A stretch of 64,000 bases of DNA from Adiantum capillus-veneris (Eukaryota > Streptophyta > Polypodiopsida > Polypodiales > Pteridaceae), in NCBI GenBank assembly GCA_014529385.2, contig CM043942.1, positions 31,738,469-31,802,468 on the forward strand, written 5' to 3'. The stretch's first letter is position 1. Each line of letters starts with the position of its first letter. Of this stretch, positions 31,398 through 42,894 are shown piece by piece. Below the pieces are notes generated by a model. The model was not told the origin of the DNA. It was given only the letters and a program-made list of their open reading frames with translations, and did no database searches. The position numbers were made by a program, and so were the translations under genes.

Positions 31398-34300
31398 TCC
31401 TTCCCTCCTTTCTTGAATTTTGGCAAGATTCCAAAATTCCAAAAAATTCCCCTGTCTGATTCTGGTTTGAAGCTAAAAAATCCACCGTCTGCTTCTGATT
31501 CTGGGGACCAGACTTGACCAATGATAGAGAGCCAGCTAGAAAGGTTAGTGTAGAGCTCTCATCATCGACACAAACTGGTATCAACTTTCCAGCTGAGAGG
31601 GAAAAGCCTCCGACTGAATTCTGAGATGGAACTACCCAGTATCCTTCCACTGAACCAGCTTATGTTTACCCTTTGGCCTGGATGGCATCTGAGAAGTCCT
31701 AGTGCCAGCATTCTCATTCTGAATGAGTCTGTAAATGGCCTCCTACTCAAGCTGATCCCGCCTTTCCGTGGTCATCTCCACTTCATAAGGCGTAAGAGAA
31801 TGATAGGTCTTGGTGTCAGGATCATAGAGCGTGCGTCTTCCTTTGGTGATCCTAGTTCTAGCCAGCTTGTGACAATACAAAGCGATATGGATCCATCCTT
31901 CTCGGAGAGGCTGATTGGTTTTGACCCGAGCTTCAAAAATAATCTCAGCCATCTCTCTATACTGTGGTGCTAGGTCTGCCTTAGCTGCAATATCCTTTTC
32001 AGATAGTTTAGAGGACTCAACAGTATGTTGCAGCAACTGATTGGTGATCTTGGTAAGGCCTCTCATTTGAATCTTCCACTGACCCATACACAGCCGGATC
32101 CTCTGCATCTCCTCTTTCAGCTCCTGAATATCATTGAGTTGGAGGGCATCATTGAACAGTGTTTGCCAAGTTTTCCATTCCACAGTCGATCGCTCATACC
32201 AATCCTGGAGCTCATCAATAATCTTGAAATATGTAAGGCGATCGACTGGTTCTGGATGTTGGGGTAACATGTTGAAAAAATCTTGGCAATTATGTCTCTC
32301 TTGCTGGGAAGGCATACAAGAGAACTGGGGAATCAGGCACAAATTCTAAGAAATTGAGAATAGCCTGGTTCTCTTGCTGCATCATTTTTCTGGTTATTCT
32401 CACAAGCTGAAACAGTTTGCGGAGAGCAGTTGCATGTTCTCCGACTGACATTATGGTCTGAGGTCCTTTACTGGTGGCTGTCTGATCTTCAAGAATGGTC
32501 AGCACTCTTTGATCCAAGGCGATTTGCATCTGCACCAAAACCTCTTTCAATTGATCCCTAACATCCTTCATACATTTGTAGGTTGGCTTGTTTCCTAGCA
32601 GAAGTTCTAATTCGAGAGCTAGAGAGCGACAATCTGCAGTAGACTGTCTTTGCAAATGTGGGATGGTCACTCTCTCTTCAGTAGTGATTATCCATTCAGG
32701 TACCCTTCCAGCAGCTGGACTATGTTGGGATGTGCAGGTAAACGGCAAGTCTCTTGATCATGAAAAGCAACTGATTTGTAGTGCTTCACCATTTCCGGAG
32801 AGAAGTTCTAATTCGAGAGCTAGAGAGCGACAATCTGCAGTAGACTGTCTTTGCAAATGTGGACTGGTCACTCTCTCTTCAGCAGTGATTATCCATTCAG
32901 GTACCCTTCCAGCAGCTAGACTGTGCTGGGATGCGCAAGTAAACGGCAAGTCTCTTGATCATGAAAAGCAACTGATTTCCAGTGCTTCACCATTTCCCTG
33001 GATCCGATATACAGTCGCTGAAAAAGTTGTAGATCACATAGGAGATCATCATCCTTCAGATATTTCTTGGTTATGGGAGCCTGTTGATGTCTCAATCTCC
33101 TGTTAAGGATGATAAGCTGTAAGGAATTCTGTTGATCAGCTGCTGGTCCTTCAGCCCTAACTTTGCTTTTTCCTTTATTCTCCCTGTTGAGTTGGGACTG
33201 GTTTGCTGGCTGATTCCGAGTGTGACTGGGTCGTTGTTCTTCTGGCTGCTGATTGCCTGACTTCTTTCCTTCATTCTGGTCTGGCTGGTCTGGCTGTGAC
33301 TGACTTCCTTCAGTTGGCCCTGTGCCACCAGTACCAGGTCCTGGAGGTGGAGATGGAGGCGAGGCATCATCATCATCATTAGTATGCCCTTCATCTTGGT
33401 CATCCTCCTCCTTATCATCTTCTTCTTCCTTATCCTCTTCTTCTCCCTTATCTTCTTCTACTGCTCAATATAATCCAGGATTGCTTGATTTGCTAGAGTG
33501 TTATTATATTCAGCCACTTTGTCTTGCAAGTCACTTTGCATAGTCTCCATAATAGACTTCAAGTTCTCCAGATCAAATACATCATTGCCTACTGGATTTA
33601 AAATTTCAGCCAAGTTATTATAAATATATATGTCAGTGAGGGAAGCCTTCAGATCTGTATGACGAAGCAACAAGGAGTTGTAGTCAACTCTCTTCATTTT
33701 CAGCATCGTTTCAGCCCGATCTGCAGCTCTCTGTGCTTCATGCCTTTCTTCCTTCGCAATCTGCATATCAGACTCCGCCCTAGCGAACTTGCTTTCCAGC
33801 AGCTTAATAGACCTCTCTGAATGAGCTTCAAGTAGCTTATGGCGCAGATTCTGGCTGTCTCGTGCTTCCTTCATCTTCTGAATCTGGTCTTCAGCTCCCT
33901 TCAAGTCAGCTTTAACCTTATTCAGTTCTTCTTATGACCCTGCAGTGTCCAGCATCTGTCCCATACAGTTGACAATAGTGTTCCATGAAGACTGGATGAG
34001 GACTGAACATCCATCATTGACTGTGGCTGGGTCAGAATCAGTGGACTCATACACTATAATTGGAGCCATATAGCGTAAGGCTGCATAATCAAATTTATGT
34101 AGGAAGAGACGCCCTTTCAGTGGATGGGTCTGCAGCTGCTGCAACCTGTCCCTCTTCACCAGGTGCAGAGCTTCTGGATTGTTTGGGATGGAGACGCCAC
34201 CCAGTAAGGTTGGAGATGCTGGAACTTTGCCCTTGTCCAATTGACCTCTACCCTTGTCCAACTGTTCTGCTGCCTTCTCAGAGGTCGCTGCTTTTGCCTG

Positions 34301-35358
34301 GTCTTTGCTAGTATCAGTAGTGACTGTAATCTGTCCTACTAACTGGTTGACTTCAGCGGTCTGAGCAGGTTGTTTGTCAGCCTGACTGACTAGAGCCTTT
34401 TCAATAGTCACTGTTTTGACTTGACTCTCTATCTACTTCAAAAAAGCACTGCTCTTCGTCAGTGTCGTCTTTGGTTTCTTCGAGCTGTCAGATTCATCTT
34501 GGGTAGCCTTCCGTTTCAGACCAGTCGGAGTGGTTTGACTGTCCGTGGCTTCTTCATCTGAAGACAAATGAATATTTTTTGATTCTGGAACTGGCTTCTC
34601 ACTCCAAGCCATTCTTACCTGGCCATGAGCATCTGGAGCAGTTGCCCAATATAAAAATTGCCAAACATACCAAGCTTTGAAAACACTCTAGGACTTCAAC
34701 TTGGCAGTTTGTTGAAGCACGTTTTGTGACAAGATTTGACAAAGGTTGATGCAAACCTTTGAATCCAATTTCTTGGCTTGCAGCATAGCGAAAACCTTCT
34801 CTGACACGTATGTTGGATTATTTTTAAGACTGACCACTTCAACTACAACCTATAAGAAGTAGAGGCTTCCAGTCTGGCCACTAGAATCCCTTGACCACAT
34901 GCTTTTCTTTTTTGATTGGCAGTCTCATCCTCCTTCAGGACTATACTGATCTGCTGTGGGGTTGCCACAGACGGCTTGGGCTCATTTGGCATCCGAAATG
35001 CAAAAGCTATGTCGTCTAGTGTAGCAGACACCTTTTTACCATACACCATAGCACTGTCATCTTCAGCATCGAAAGAGTAAAGAACCTGCTTTATGATGGC
35101 CGCGTCAAAATCGATTCTTGTGGCTTGCAGAACTACTCGTAGATCCCACAGTTGCAGCAAAGCCATAGCTTGGTCAGTGAACATGTAACGCTGAATCTTG
35201 TTGTGAGGGATGATGGGAAGGCTTGCCTTTGCAGCAGTGACAATGGCTTGGGTTTCATCGAGAGATTCTTGTATCTTGTCTGAACGCTTCTTCCTACCCA
35301 TACACTGTGAAGATGATGAAACAGGAAGACTTACTTGATGCTTCAAAGCCGTACCCAT
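31398..35358 (-). pseudogene. extra ORF region between integrase and 3' LTR of the gypsy element
   Basis: About 3.9 kb on the minus strand is largely readable as protein but matches no Gag-Pol domain. In order it gives a globular segment (35358-34843: MGRKKRSDKIQESLDE, then VLYSFDAEDDSAMVYGKK), a Lys/Thr/Gln-rich linker with a few stops (34840-33932), and a long charged coiled coil (33904-33458: EERHEAQRAADRAETMLKM). A Glu/Asp-rich then Pro/Gly/Gln-rich linker (33480-33100) and a helical C-terminal part follow (32748-31562: MRGLTKITNQLLQHTVESS). The position is that of env-like ORFs in Athila-type elements, but I see no signal peptide or membrane segment. It holds an in-frame 201-bp tandem duplication. 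Stops and frameshifts make it non-functional here. The function is unknown. Confidence 0.6.
32600..33001. repeat. 201-bp tandem duplication inside the extra ORF
   Basis: The block beginning AGAAGTTCTAATTCGAGAGC at 32600 is repeated at 32801 with few changes, through GTAAACGGCAAGTCTCTTGA to CTTCACCATTTCC. The period of 201 bp equals 67 codons, so the duplication keeps the minus-strand reading frame (EWIITTEERVT and EWIITAEERVT). Confidence 0.93.
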
Positions 35359-36640
35359 GTGTTGCCGGCAAAGCTAGACGACAGTCGACTGTCTCCTCAG
35401 AAGACGAAGTCTGCGGTTGGAGCGAATATACCTCAAAGCTTGGCGATGGCAAATGAACAACGGGATGGAATCGTCTCGCATTAGATTTGTGAGGAAAAAT
35501 GCCGACTCTCCTTACTGTTATACGCGTTCGCGCCATAAAAGCTCCACCACTCGCCGTTCCTAGACTTTTGTGCGTCGCTGCTATGGTGGCAGACATGCAT
35601 TGGACAAGACTTCTACCCATCCTTGAAAGGATTACTACTAGTGTGCCATCTAACCGTTGGGCGCTTAAAAATTGAAAATTGTGTTCCCACTGATATTGGG
35701 CTGGTTCCCAGTCTGGCTTGATCACACTGGTACTGGTCCTGGAACCATTCTGGCTTGGTCCTATTGGCACTGGTTCTGAAACTGGAACTAGATGCACATG
35801 AAAAAGCCCAAAAATATCTGATTCTGGTATCTCTTGATCTTCAGTTCCCAGCTCCCTAGTACCTTGTTCCTGGCCAGGCTCTCTAGCTTCTGAATAGTAG
35901 AGCTTGATCTTCGCACCATTATACACTCCTGGCAACAGTAATCCAGGCAAATATTTCAGTCTTACTGTGCCGTTGGAGAAGACCCAGTCTACCTCAAATG
36001 GTCCTTCCCAGGCAATCTTCAAGTTTGGATTCTTAGGACCCAATCTAGACTGATAGAGAAGCACCAAATCCCCTTTCTGAAATTCTAGGACCTTAATTTG
36101 GCAATCATGCCAGTGCTTCCTTTGTTGCTGAAAAATTTCTTGTTCCAGCATAGCCCATTGCCTGAGTTCATCTAACTACATAAGCTCATCCGGGCACTTT
36201 TTTAGATTATGGTTGAAGTCTAAGCCATACTTCACAGCCATTCTCAGACTTGGGATAACAAACTCCATAGGAACCATAGCTTCAGTGCCATACACCATTC
36301 TGAATGGTGTCAACCCAGTAGTGACCTTGTAAGCTGTCCTATACACCCATAAAGAAGTCTGGAGTTTCAAATCCCATTGGTTCGGCTTCTTTTGCACAAC
36401 CTTAGTGAGAATAGTCTTGATTGTCTTGTTACTACTTTCAGCCTGTCCATTGGATCTGGGATAATAAGGGGTAGATTTCCTATGCTTGACTGAAAGCATA
36501 TCCAATAGAATCTCCATGGTGTCATTGATAAAATGTGTCCCTTGGTCTGACACAATCTCTATCGGACATCCATATCGACATACAATATTCTCAAATAGAA
36601 ACCTTGTAGTTGACTTGGCCGTGTTATCAAGAAGAGCCTT
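35359..36640 (-). pseudogene. gypsy integrase, C-terminal half (downstream of the insert)
   Basis: The frame continues from the insertion point as KALLDNTAKSTTRFLFENIV, then CPIEIVSDQGTHF with the second catalytic Asp, and YYPRSNGQAESSNKT with the catalytic Glu. The PFRMVYGTEAMVPMEF block follows and, after a break near 36176, the C-terminal SH3-like part (KVLEFQKGDLVLLYQS, IAWEGPFEVDWVF). The first half of the domain lies at 40384-40942 on the far side of the copia-like insert. Integrase would join cDNA ends to chromosomal DNA. Confidence 0.88.
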
Positions 36641-36645
36641 AGCTT

Positions 36646-36829
36646 TGTTGGGGTATAGGCGTCTGTGCCTTGCCCGGCCGCCCAGAGTCTGGGCGCCGGC
36701 CCACTGACTTGTATACCTTATACATAGCATAAGTGTATAGGGGGCTGCTCACTCTCCCCACCCACATCGTGTGTGTCTCCTTCTCTCTCTCTCACACTCT
36801 CCGTCTGTGGTGCTCCCCGATCCCCTTCA
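36646..36829 (+). repeat. 5' LTR of the innermost copia-like element
   Basis: It matches 40193-40378, including GTGTATAGGGGGCTGCTCAC and a CTCCTTCTCTCTCTCTCA tract, and is followed after one base by the tRNA-Met primer site. Confidence 0.93.
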
Positions 36830-36831
36830 AT

Positions 36832-36843
36832 TGGTATCAGAGC
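36832..36843 (+). promoter_or_regulatory. primer-binding site for initiator tRNA-Met
   Basis: TGGTATCAGAGC, complementary to the 3' end of initiator tRNA-Met and common to plant copia elements, starts two bases after the LTR end. Confidence 0.9.
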
Positions 36844-38238
36844 TATGGTGACCGCGGAGAGCACGACGGCTTTGAGAGCTTCGAGGCGATAGCTCGCTCG
36901 CTCTCGACGGTGGAGTTCGATCGCGGAGTTTCACGGAGAGCGATTTTAGCTTGAGGATCATTGTCTTTGGAGCTTAGGAGCTTGGTGTGGTCAAGATTGG
37001 TCGAGGAGGTGGTTGAGGCTTCCTTGGTGAGAGGAACTTTTGAGCTCAGTGGAGCTCGTTAGAGAAGTGCTCGGCGGAGGAGAGCTTGAAATTCGAGTGC
37101 TTGGATGCTATTGTGGCAAAGCTCTTGCGTTGGAGCTTGCATTGAGAGGACATTGCATCACGCAGAGTGGAGCAGGAGCAGGTTGAAGACTGTGTGCAGC
37201 TCATTTTTGCCATTTTCGGGCTCTGAAACGCAGTTTTTTGCGTAGCTCCGTCATACAGAGTCAGATCTACATGATCCAAGAGTCTAGGTCAGGGTTTTGG
37301 CACGCTCCGGACGTGATGGTGATGTCTATTTTCTGAAATTATGCTTTGAATTACAGCAGGTACAGCAGCAGGTTTATTTGTGCACTTTCGGGTCCCAAAA
37401 ACACTGTTTTTGGTATATCTCACACACACGGAGTATTTTCTGCAGCAACCAGCAAATTCATAGGTGTACACAGGTTTTTGGATATGCATTTGTCCAGAGA
37501 GCCACTCATGTGAGAGTGAGCTATGTTGCCATGGTCTTGGCGGTTTATGTATGCCATATATGGATTTGTGTATTTGTTTATGGCTGAGATTATTTGAGAT
37601 TTGGCACAATTTATAAAAGAAACTCTGTTGGATTTTATCCAGGTTCTCGCCATAGCTTCTACGTATCCATAGGTTGCTCTTTGACAGTTTAGTGGTTGAG
37701 TTTACTCCCACTTTGACAGGTGATTTTCAGTCATCATTTGGTTGGAGTTTGGAGTCACTTGTGTATGCCCTTGTGTGCCGTATTTCGCATTGCGCATAGC
37801 GACAGATCTTGCAAGGTTTTGCAAAATGTTGCTATAGTTATCTGGCAGACATTTGGTCATCGATTGAAAGGTATTTTGGCAGCAATCATCACTCACATGT
37901 ATGTCATTTGAGGTGACGTTGAGTGGTACTCCGGCAAGAGCGGGTATGCTCATATGTATGACTTTGTGAGGTGATTCCGGTCGAGTTTATTCTCGGATTG
38001 GCCATTGTGGCATATATTATTGTCTCTTTGAGGTTTACTGTTGAGATTTTGCTCCAGTTACAAAGGAGACTCTGCCAAAATTTTGTCAGATATTTATGCG
38101 CGATTGAGTCATATTGACTTGTGATTTTGTGCAAGGTTTTGCATGGTTATTGGTGCAACTTTGCATCAGGTTTTGAGCCATATTTGCAGACTTTTGTTGA
38201 TGCGATTCGAGCCAGTTTAGGGCTGATTTGGTTGACAT
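36844..38238 (+). other. long untranslated leader of the innermost element
   Basis: About 1.4 kb between primer site and gag has no sustained reading frame in the plus direction. It is T/G-rich with recurring TTTTGGCA, TTTGCAT and CACTTGTG phrases. Long leaders of this kind are seen in large non-autonomous LTR elements, where they may hold packaging signals. Confidence 0.55.
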
Positions 38239-40113
38239 TTGCTACTCATTGTTGGTTGCTCTTTTGCGAGCATTATGGCTGATTTTTCATTTGACTTCCA
38301 GCGTTATGGTCTGACACAATTTGATGGTGCAGATTTTGTTGCTTGGAAGGAGCATATGCTTGTTGCATTGGCGGATTTGGGGCAGGATAAACCCTTGCCT
38401 AGTTTATCGGTGAAGCCCAAGTCTATGCGTGATGATGATTGGCAGGATCTTGATGAGTTAGCCATGTCTACGATTTGTTTACATTTGGTTGAGTCTGTTT
38501 ACTGGCAGGTCTCGAGGGAGACTACAACTCATGCTTTATGGCAGAGTTTACATGTTATGTATGCGACATCCATGTCTACAGGGAAGTCTAGTCCCACTTC
38601 TATGTCCATGGGAGAGATTGATCCCACACGCAAGTCTTGACGGCATAGAGACTTGACATGTTGGCATTGTGGACATAGAGGGCACATTAGGCGTCGATGT
38701 TTCAGGCGTTTGAGACAACGGAGGCGACAGATGTGTGATGCAGATTTGGGCATGACAGATGCTAGTGAGATCAGTACGGTGGTTACTGAGTATGCTTGTG
38801 ATGGCGATGTCACATTTACATCTAGCTTGTCTTCAGACGATCTTATGTCTACGGATTGCACATTGTCTTCACATTGGTTACTAGATTCAGATGCTACTTT
38901 CCATGTCACGTCGCATCGTGAGTGGTTTAGCACGTTTTCTAGTGGGAGACTTGATTGTGTGCACATGGCTGATGGTTTTTTGTATGACATTGAGGGTGCA
39001 GGAGACGCATGTTTGTCCTTGCCCAGTGGTATGAGATTTACCCTACGTCATGTGCGTTATGTGCCAGATCTGAGAGGGGATTTGATCTCAGTGAGACAGT
39101 TACGGGATAGTGGATGTCAGATTTCTCTACGAGAGCGAGATTTTGTGATGCATTTGGGTTCGCTAGTGATTGCGAGAGGTGCCAGGAGTGGTACAGGTTA
39201 CCCATTGCATGTGGATCGCGTGAGAGACGGTGTTGTCTCTGTGATCATGCAGCCAGGTAGACAGCGAGAGAGCAGGCGAGTCTCTTTTGCTTGTGGGTTG
39301 CAGGATACTTTGCATGAAGTGCAGAGTAGTGAGCTCGTTGTGCACACAGTTGGGGCACAACTTGAGCAGTCACACAGGAAGGTGACAGAGTCATACATGC
39401 ATGATTTGCTAGTGACTGAGCAAAGCAGAGAGTCAGTTGTGCGAGATACTTCTATGCAGGATAGACAGGTAGAGCGGTCTTGCTCTACTGAGTCACGACA
39501 GGAGGACGTGCAAGAGTCTATGCATATGGAGTTAGAGCATGAGAGCTCTAGTGAGTCACAACAGATTGAGTGGTCATGTTTGCAGTGGATGATTGCAGAG
39601 GAGGCTGAGATGTCAGCGATTATGCAATCATTCCTTTCTATGCTCAACAGTGAGCATGGGGATATAGTTGTGCAGGATATGTCTTCCAGCAGACACCTAG
39701 AGCAGCTGGTTTGCTCTGAGGTTGCACGACAGGTTGATGCGTCTTTTGCGGACAGTCAGGAGATGCATGTGGCTGACACGCCTTGTCACTCAGAGATGCC
39801 TATTGCCAGGGATATATATGTTGATGCATGCTCCGTAGAGCTAGCAGGGCCCGCTAGCATTGCATCGGCATTCGGTAGTCTCATGTATGAGATGTTGATC
39901 TTGAGACCGGATATCGCCGCTGCAGTGGGAGCATTTGCAGTTGGGGTTGACAGTCGTTTGTTGACTGATGATGGCATAGTGCACGAGGGAGATATGCAGG
40001 TATTGCGTACATACTTGCAGTACGTGTGCGGTACGTCTAGTGGTGTATGGACTTACACGGGAGCAGGACAGCCGGATGCACACGATCACAGCCAGCCAGT
40101 GGGCATCGGTTGA
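38239..40113 (+). pseudogene. gag-protease-RT-remnant fusion ORF of the innermost element
   Basis: One frame runs from 38239 (a likely start is MADFSFDFQRYGLTQFDG at 38275) to TGA at 40113, broken only by a TGA at 38638. It encodes a copia gag (FDGADFVAWKEHMLVALADL), a CCHC knuckle (CWHCGHRGHIRRRC) and a protease (HWLLDSDATFHVTSHREWF, where the usual D-S-G is D-S-D). A Met/Glu/Ser/Gln-rich stretch follows with no known fold, then AFGSLMYEMLILRPDIAAAV and LRTYLQYVCGTSSGVWTYTG, the end of copia RT and start of the RNase H connection. The integrase and RT catalytic parts are absent, yet the frame stays open across the deletion. The protein could supply Gag; the tail function is unknown. Confidence 0.8.
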
Positions 40114-40192
40114 GAGCGGTTTTCTCTCACCTTTTGTAGTCTTTAGACTAGGTTCCCTTGCTTAAAGGCACAGTCGCCTTTAAGTGGGAGGT

Positions 40193-40378
40193 TGTTGGAG
40201 TATAGGCGTCTGTGCCTTGCCCGGTCGCCCAGAGTCTAGGCGCCCACTGACTTGTATACCTTATACATTGCATAAGTGTATAGGGGGCTGCTCACTCTTT
40301 GAGTCTCTCCACCCACATCGTGTGTGTCTCCTTCTCTCTCTCTCATTCTCCGTCTGTGGTGCTCCCCGATCCCCTTCA
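40193..40378 (+). repeat. 3' LTR of the innermost copia-like element
   Basis: It matches the 5' LTR with a 4-base deletion and an 8-base insertion (TTGAGTCT type), is preceded by a purine tract, and is followed by the target duplication AGCTT. Confidence 0.93.
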
Positions 40379-40383
40379 AGCTT

Positions 40384-40990
40384 CAACCCACTTAGTGACG
40401 TAGCAAGTAGCCATTACTATGTACTTGTTCTTTCTGGGGGTAACCTTCTTAAAAGGTCTCATAAAATATAAGCTCCATTTCATGAACACACCCAGTGGTT
40501 GTACTGGCGTTAAAGGAGTCATATCTGCAGCTGTAGGTCTACCCATTCTTTGGCATATGTCACAAGTTTTACAAAAAATTCTAACATGAGCAATTAATGT
40601 TTGCCACCATAGACCAGCTTGTAGAATCTTCTTGTAGGTAACTTCATTGGAAAAATGTCCACCAGATTTGCCATTATGTACATGTGCCTCTGAGATGACT
40701 TGCATTCTCCCTTCCATAGGCACACAACGCCGAAGAATACCATCAACACCTAACCAATAGAGTGAACCTCCAATGATAGTAAACTTCAAGCTCTTGATGA
40801 CCAAAAACTTCTTCTGGTTCTGCTTCCAGTCCTCTGGAAAAGCACCTTGAGAAAGAAACTGATAAACATCATACCATTCAGGGTCAACTGATTCTCCTGC
40901 TTCCAACTGAAATAAGCCAGCATCCACTGGTTCGTCCTTCAAAGATGCTTCTGAATAACCCTCTGTACTTCTGGATAGAAAATTAGCTCC
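40384..40990 (-). pseudogene. gypsy integrase, N-terminal half (upstream of the insert)
   Basis: The minus strand reads a zinc-binding region (HVHNGKSGGHFSNEVTYKK, then CKTCDICQRMGRPT) and the start of the catalytic core, FMKWSLYFMRPFKKVTPRK, up to CYVTKWVEA at the insertion site. The first catalytic Asp should lie in K-W-x-L-D-F; here it is Tyr (TAT for GAT), so the enzyme was inactivated independently of the insertion. Confidence 0.87.
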
Positions 40991-41020
40991 ACAGTTATTC
41001 TTGCCAGGCTTATGAAAAAT

Positions 41021-42894
41021 TCAAAATTCAAACTCCATGAGGAACATCATCCACCGTATTAGCCTACCTTGAATAATGACTTTATTAATCAAGAACAGAA
41101 GAGCCTGATGATCCACATAGAAATGAAATAATTTTCCTGGCAGGTAATGCCTGAACTTTGTAGCGCTGAAAACCATTCCAAGGGCTTCTCGCTCAGTGGT
41201 CGTATAAACTTGTTCAGCCTGACTGAATCTGCGACTGGCAAAATAAACAGGATAATCAATCCTTCCATCTGGCTGAGCCAATATCGCCCCCATTGCGAGT
41301 CCCGAAGCGTCCATATGTACATGGAAAATAACATCCCAGTTTGTTTGCCTGAGGACTGGTTTACTGATGATGGAGTTTTTCAGATTCTGAAAGCTTGTCT
41401 CACACTCAGCAGTCCAATTGAACTTACTTGTCTTCTTTGTGAGCTCATATAATGGTACTGCTTGAGAGGCAAACTTATGCACAAACCTTCTATAGAATTT
41501 AATATAACCCAGGAAAGAGCTTAACTCAGATGCATTTTTGGGTGCTTTATCTTGTTGAACACACTGGATTTTATTGTTGGCCATTTCTATTCCATTACGC
41601 GATACCACATGTCCCAGTAGTTGTCCCTTCCAAACTAGGAAAACGGATTTAAATGGATTCAGACAAGTCCGGATCCTTACAGCGTTTGAAAACCATTTCT
41701 AGGAATAGTAAGTGATGTTCCTTATCTGAATATACAGTAAAATCATCCATAAAGATGGCGAGGAATCGATGAAGGAACTCATTAAACATTTCCATCATAC
41801 ACCACTGAAAAGTAGCTGGTGCATTGCACAGGCCGAAAGGCATCACCAGATACATGAAAGCTCCCCACACGGTGATGAAAGTGGTCTTTGCTCTATCTTC
41901 GGGAGTGATCTGTAACTAGTTATAGCCACTATAACCGTCCATAAAGCTATACATATCGTATCCTACAATCTCATCAAGCAACATGTCAGTAAAAGGCAAT
42001 GGGAATGGATCTTTGATAGTTTGGGCGTTGAGTTTCCTATAGTCAACATAGACTCTTAATTTTCCATCTTCTTGGGAACTACGACTATGGGAAATAGCCA
42101 ATTGCTACTGGCCACTTTTTGATGAACCCAGCCTTGAGAAGATTGTCAATCTCCTCCTTGACCTTCTTAGCATAGTTGGGGTTCATTCGGTATCTTTGCA
42201 GTCGTACTGGCTGAGCATCTGGTTTCAACAGTATCCTGTGTTGGCATACTTCAAGATCCACCCCTTTTAGGTCTGTGTGTTCCCAGGCAAATACGTCTTT
42301 GTAGTTCTGGAACATCCTGCGTTCCTTTTCCTTCATTATAGGATTGAGATGCTTATTAACCTTGATCATCCTAGGACTATCCTCCGAGCCTAGGTTCCAT
42401 TCTTCAACTTCTTGGTCGTCTGGAAGCAACCAATTAGGCCCACCTCCTTTTCTCTTGGTCAATTCCTCAACATAATCCCAAGATGGCCCGTTCATTTCTG
42501 AATCATCATTTTGATTCACTATGTGCTCTCTAGAATGCATTGGCTCTTCTACCATGCCAGTTTCAGCTGATTCCTCCAGCCTCCCAATTATTTGAACTGA
42601 TCTTTCCCCTGTGTTGATTTCAGTAAACTGATCTGGGAATTGCTTTTTCTGCTTGTCAGCCTGCTCTTTATTCCGTAAAACCGCATTCAAGTCAATCTCT
42701 GCTAGAGAAAATATGTTCAGAGCCGCTAACATTTGTTCAATCTTCTTTGCCTTGTACTTCTGGCATAATTCCTTCGGCCTCAGCTCTTTTCTCCAACTCC
42801 TAGTATTGTTCGTTTGGATTTGAATTCTGTCGCTGGCCCCTTCGATGGTTAAGGTTTGATTTGCATAGTCATGAACAGCATGTGTTGTTCTCAA
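41021..42894 (-). pseudogene. gypsy reverse transcriptase and RNase H of the middle element
   Basis: From 42894 the frame gives the protease-RT linker and then RYRMNPNYAKKVKEEIDNLL. A shifted frame gives LRVYVDYRKLNAQTIKDPF and ends in DGYSGYN followed by TAG, exactly where gypsy RTs have Gln (CAG to TAG). Further on are MPFGLCNAPATFQ and FMDDFTVYS, the YxDD active site. From 41608, SFLGYIKFYRRFVHKFA leads to RNase H with HVHMDASGLAMGAILAQPDG, YTTTEREALGMVF and FYVDHQALLFLI. All main catalytic residues are present, but stops and frameshifts divide it. Confidence 0.9.

Larger units (their letters stand above)
36646..40378 (+). mobile_element. non-autonomous copia-like LTR element (innermost of the nest)
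   Basis: LTRs of 184 and 186 bp start TGTTGG(A/G)GTATAGGCG and end CCCCTTCA. AGCTT flanks both sides exactly (36641-36645, 40379-40383). A tRNA-Met primer site TGGTATCAGAGC is at 36832-36843, and a purine tract (AAGTGGGAGGT) abuts the right LTR. Between them are a 1.4-kb leader and one long frame that goes from gag and protease directly to a remnant of RT/RNase H, with no integrase or RT catalytic core. The LTRs differ at about five bases plus three indels. Excision restores the gypsy integrase text KWVEAKALLD. It must rely on proteins from other elements to move. Confidence 0.93.

Noticed and set aside
38529-38990. Minus-strand frames inside the innermost copia-like element
   Set aside because: The plus strand carries the gag-protease text with LTRs in matching orientation; the minus frames are shadows.
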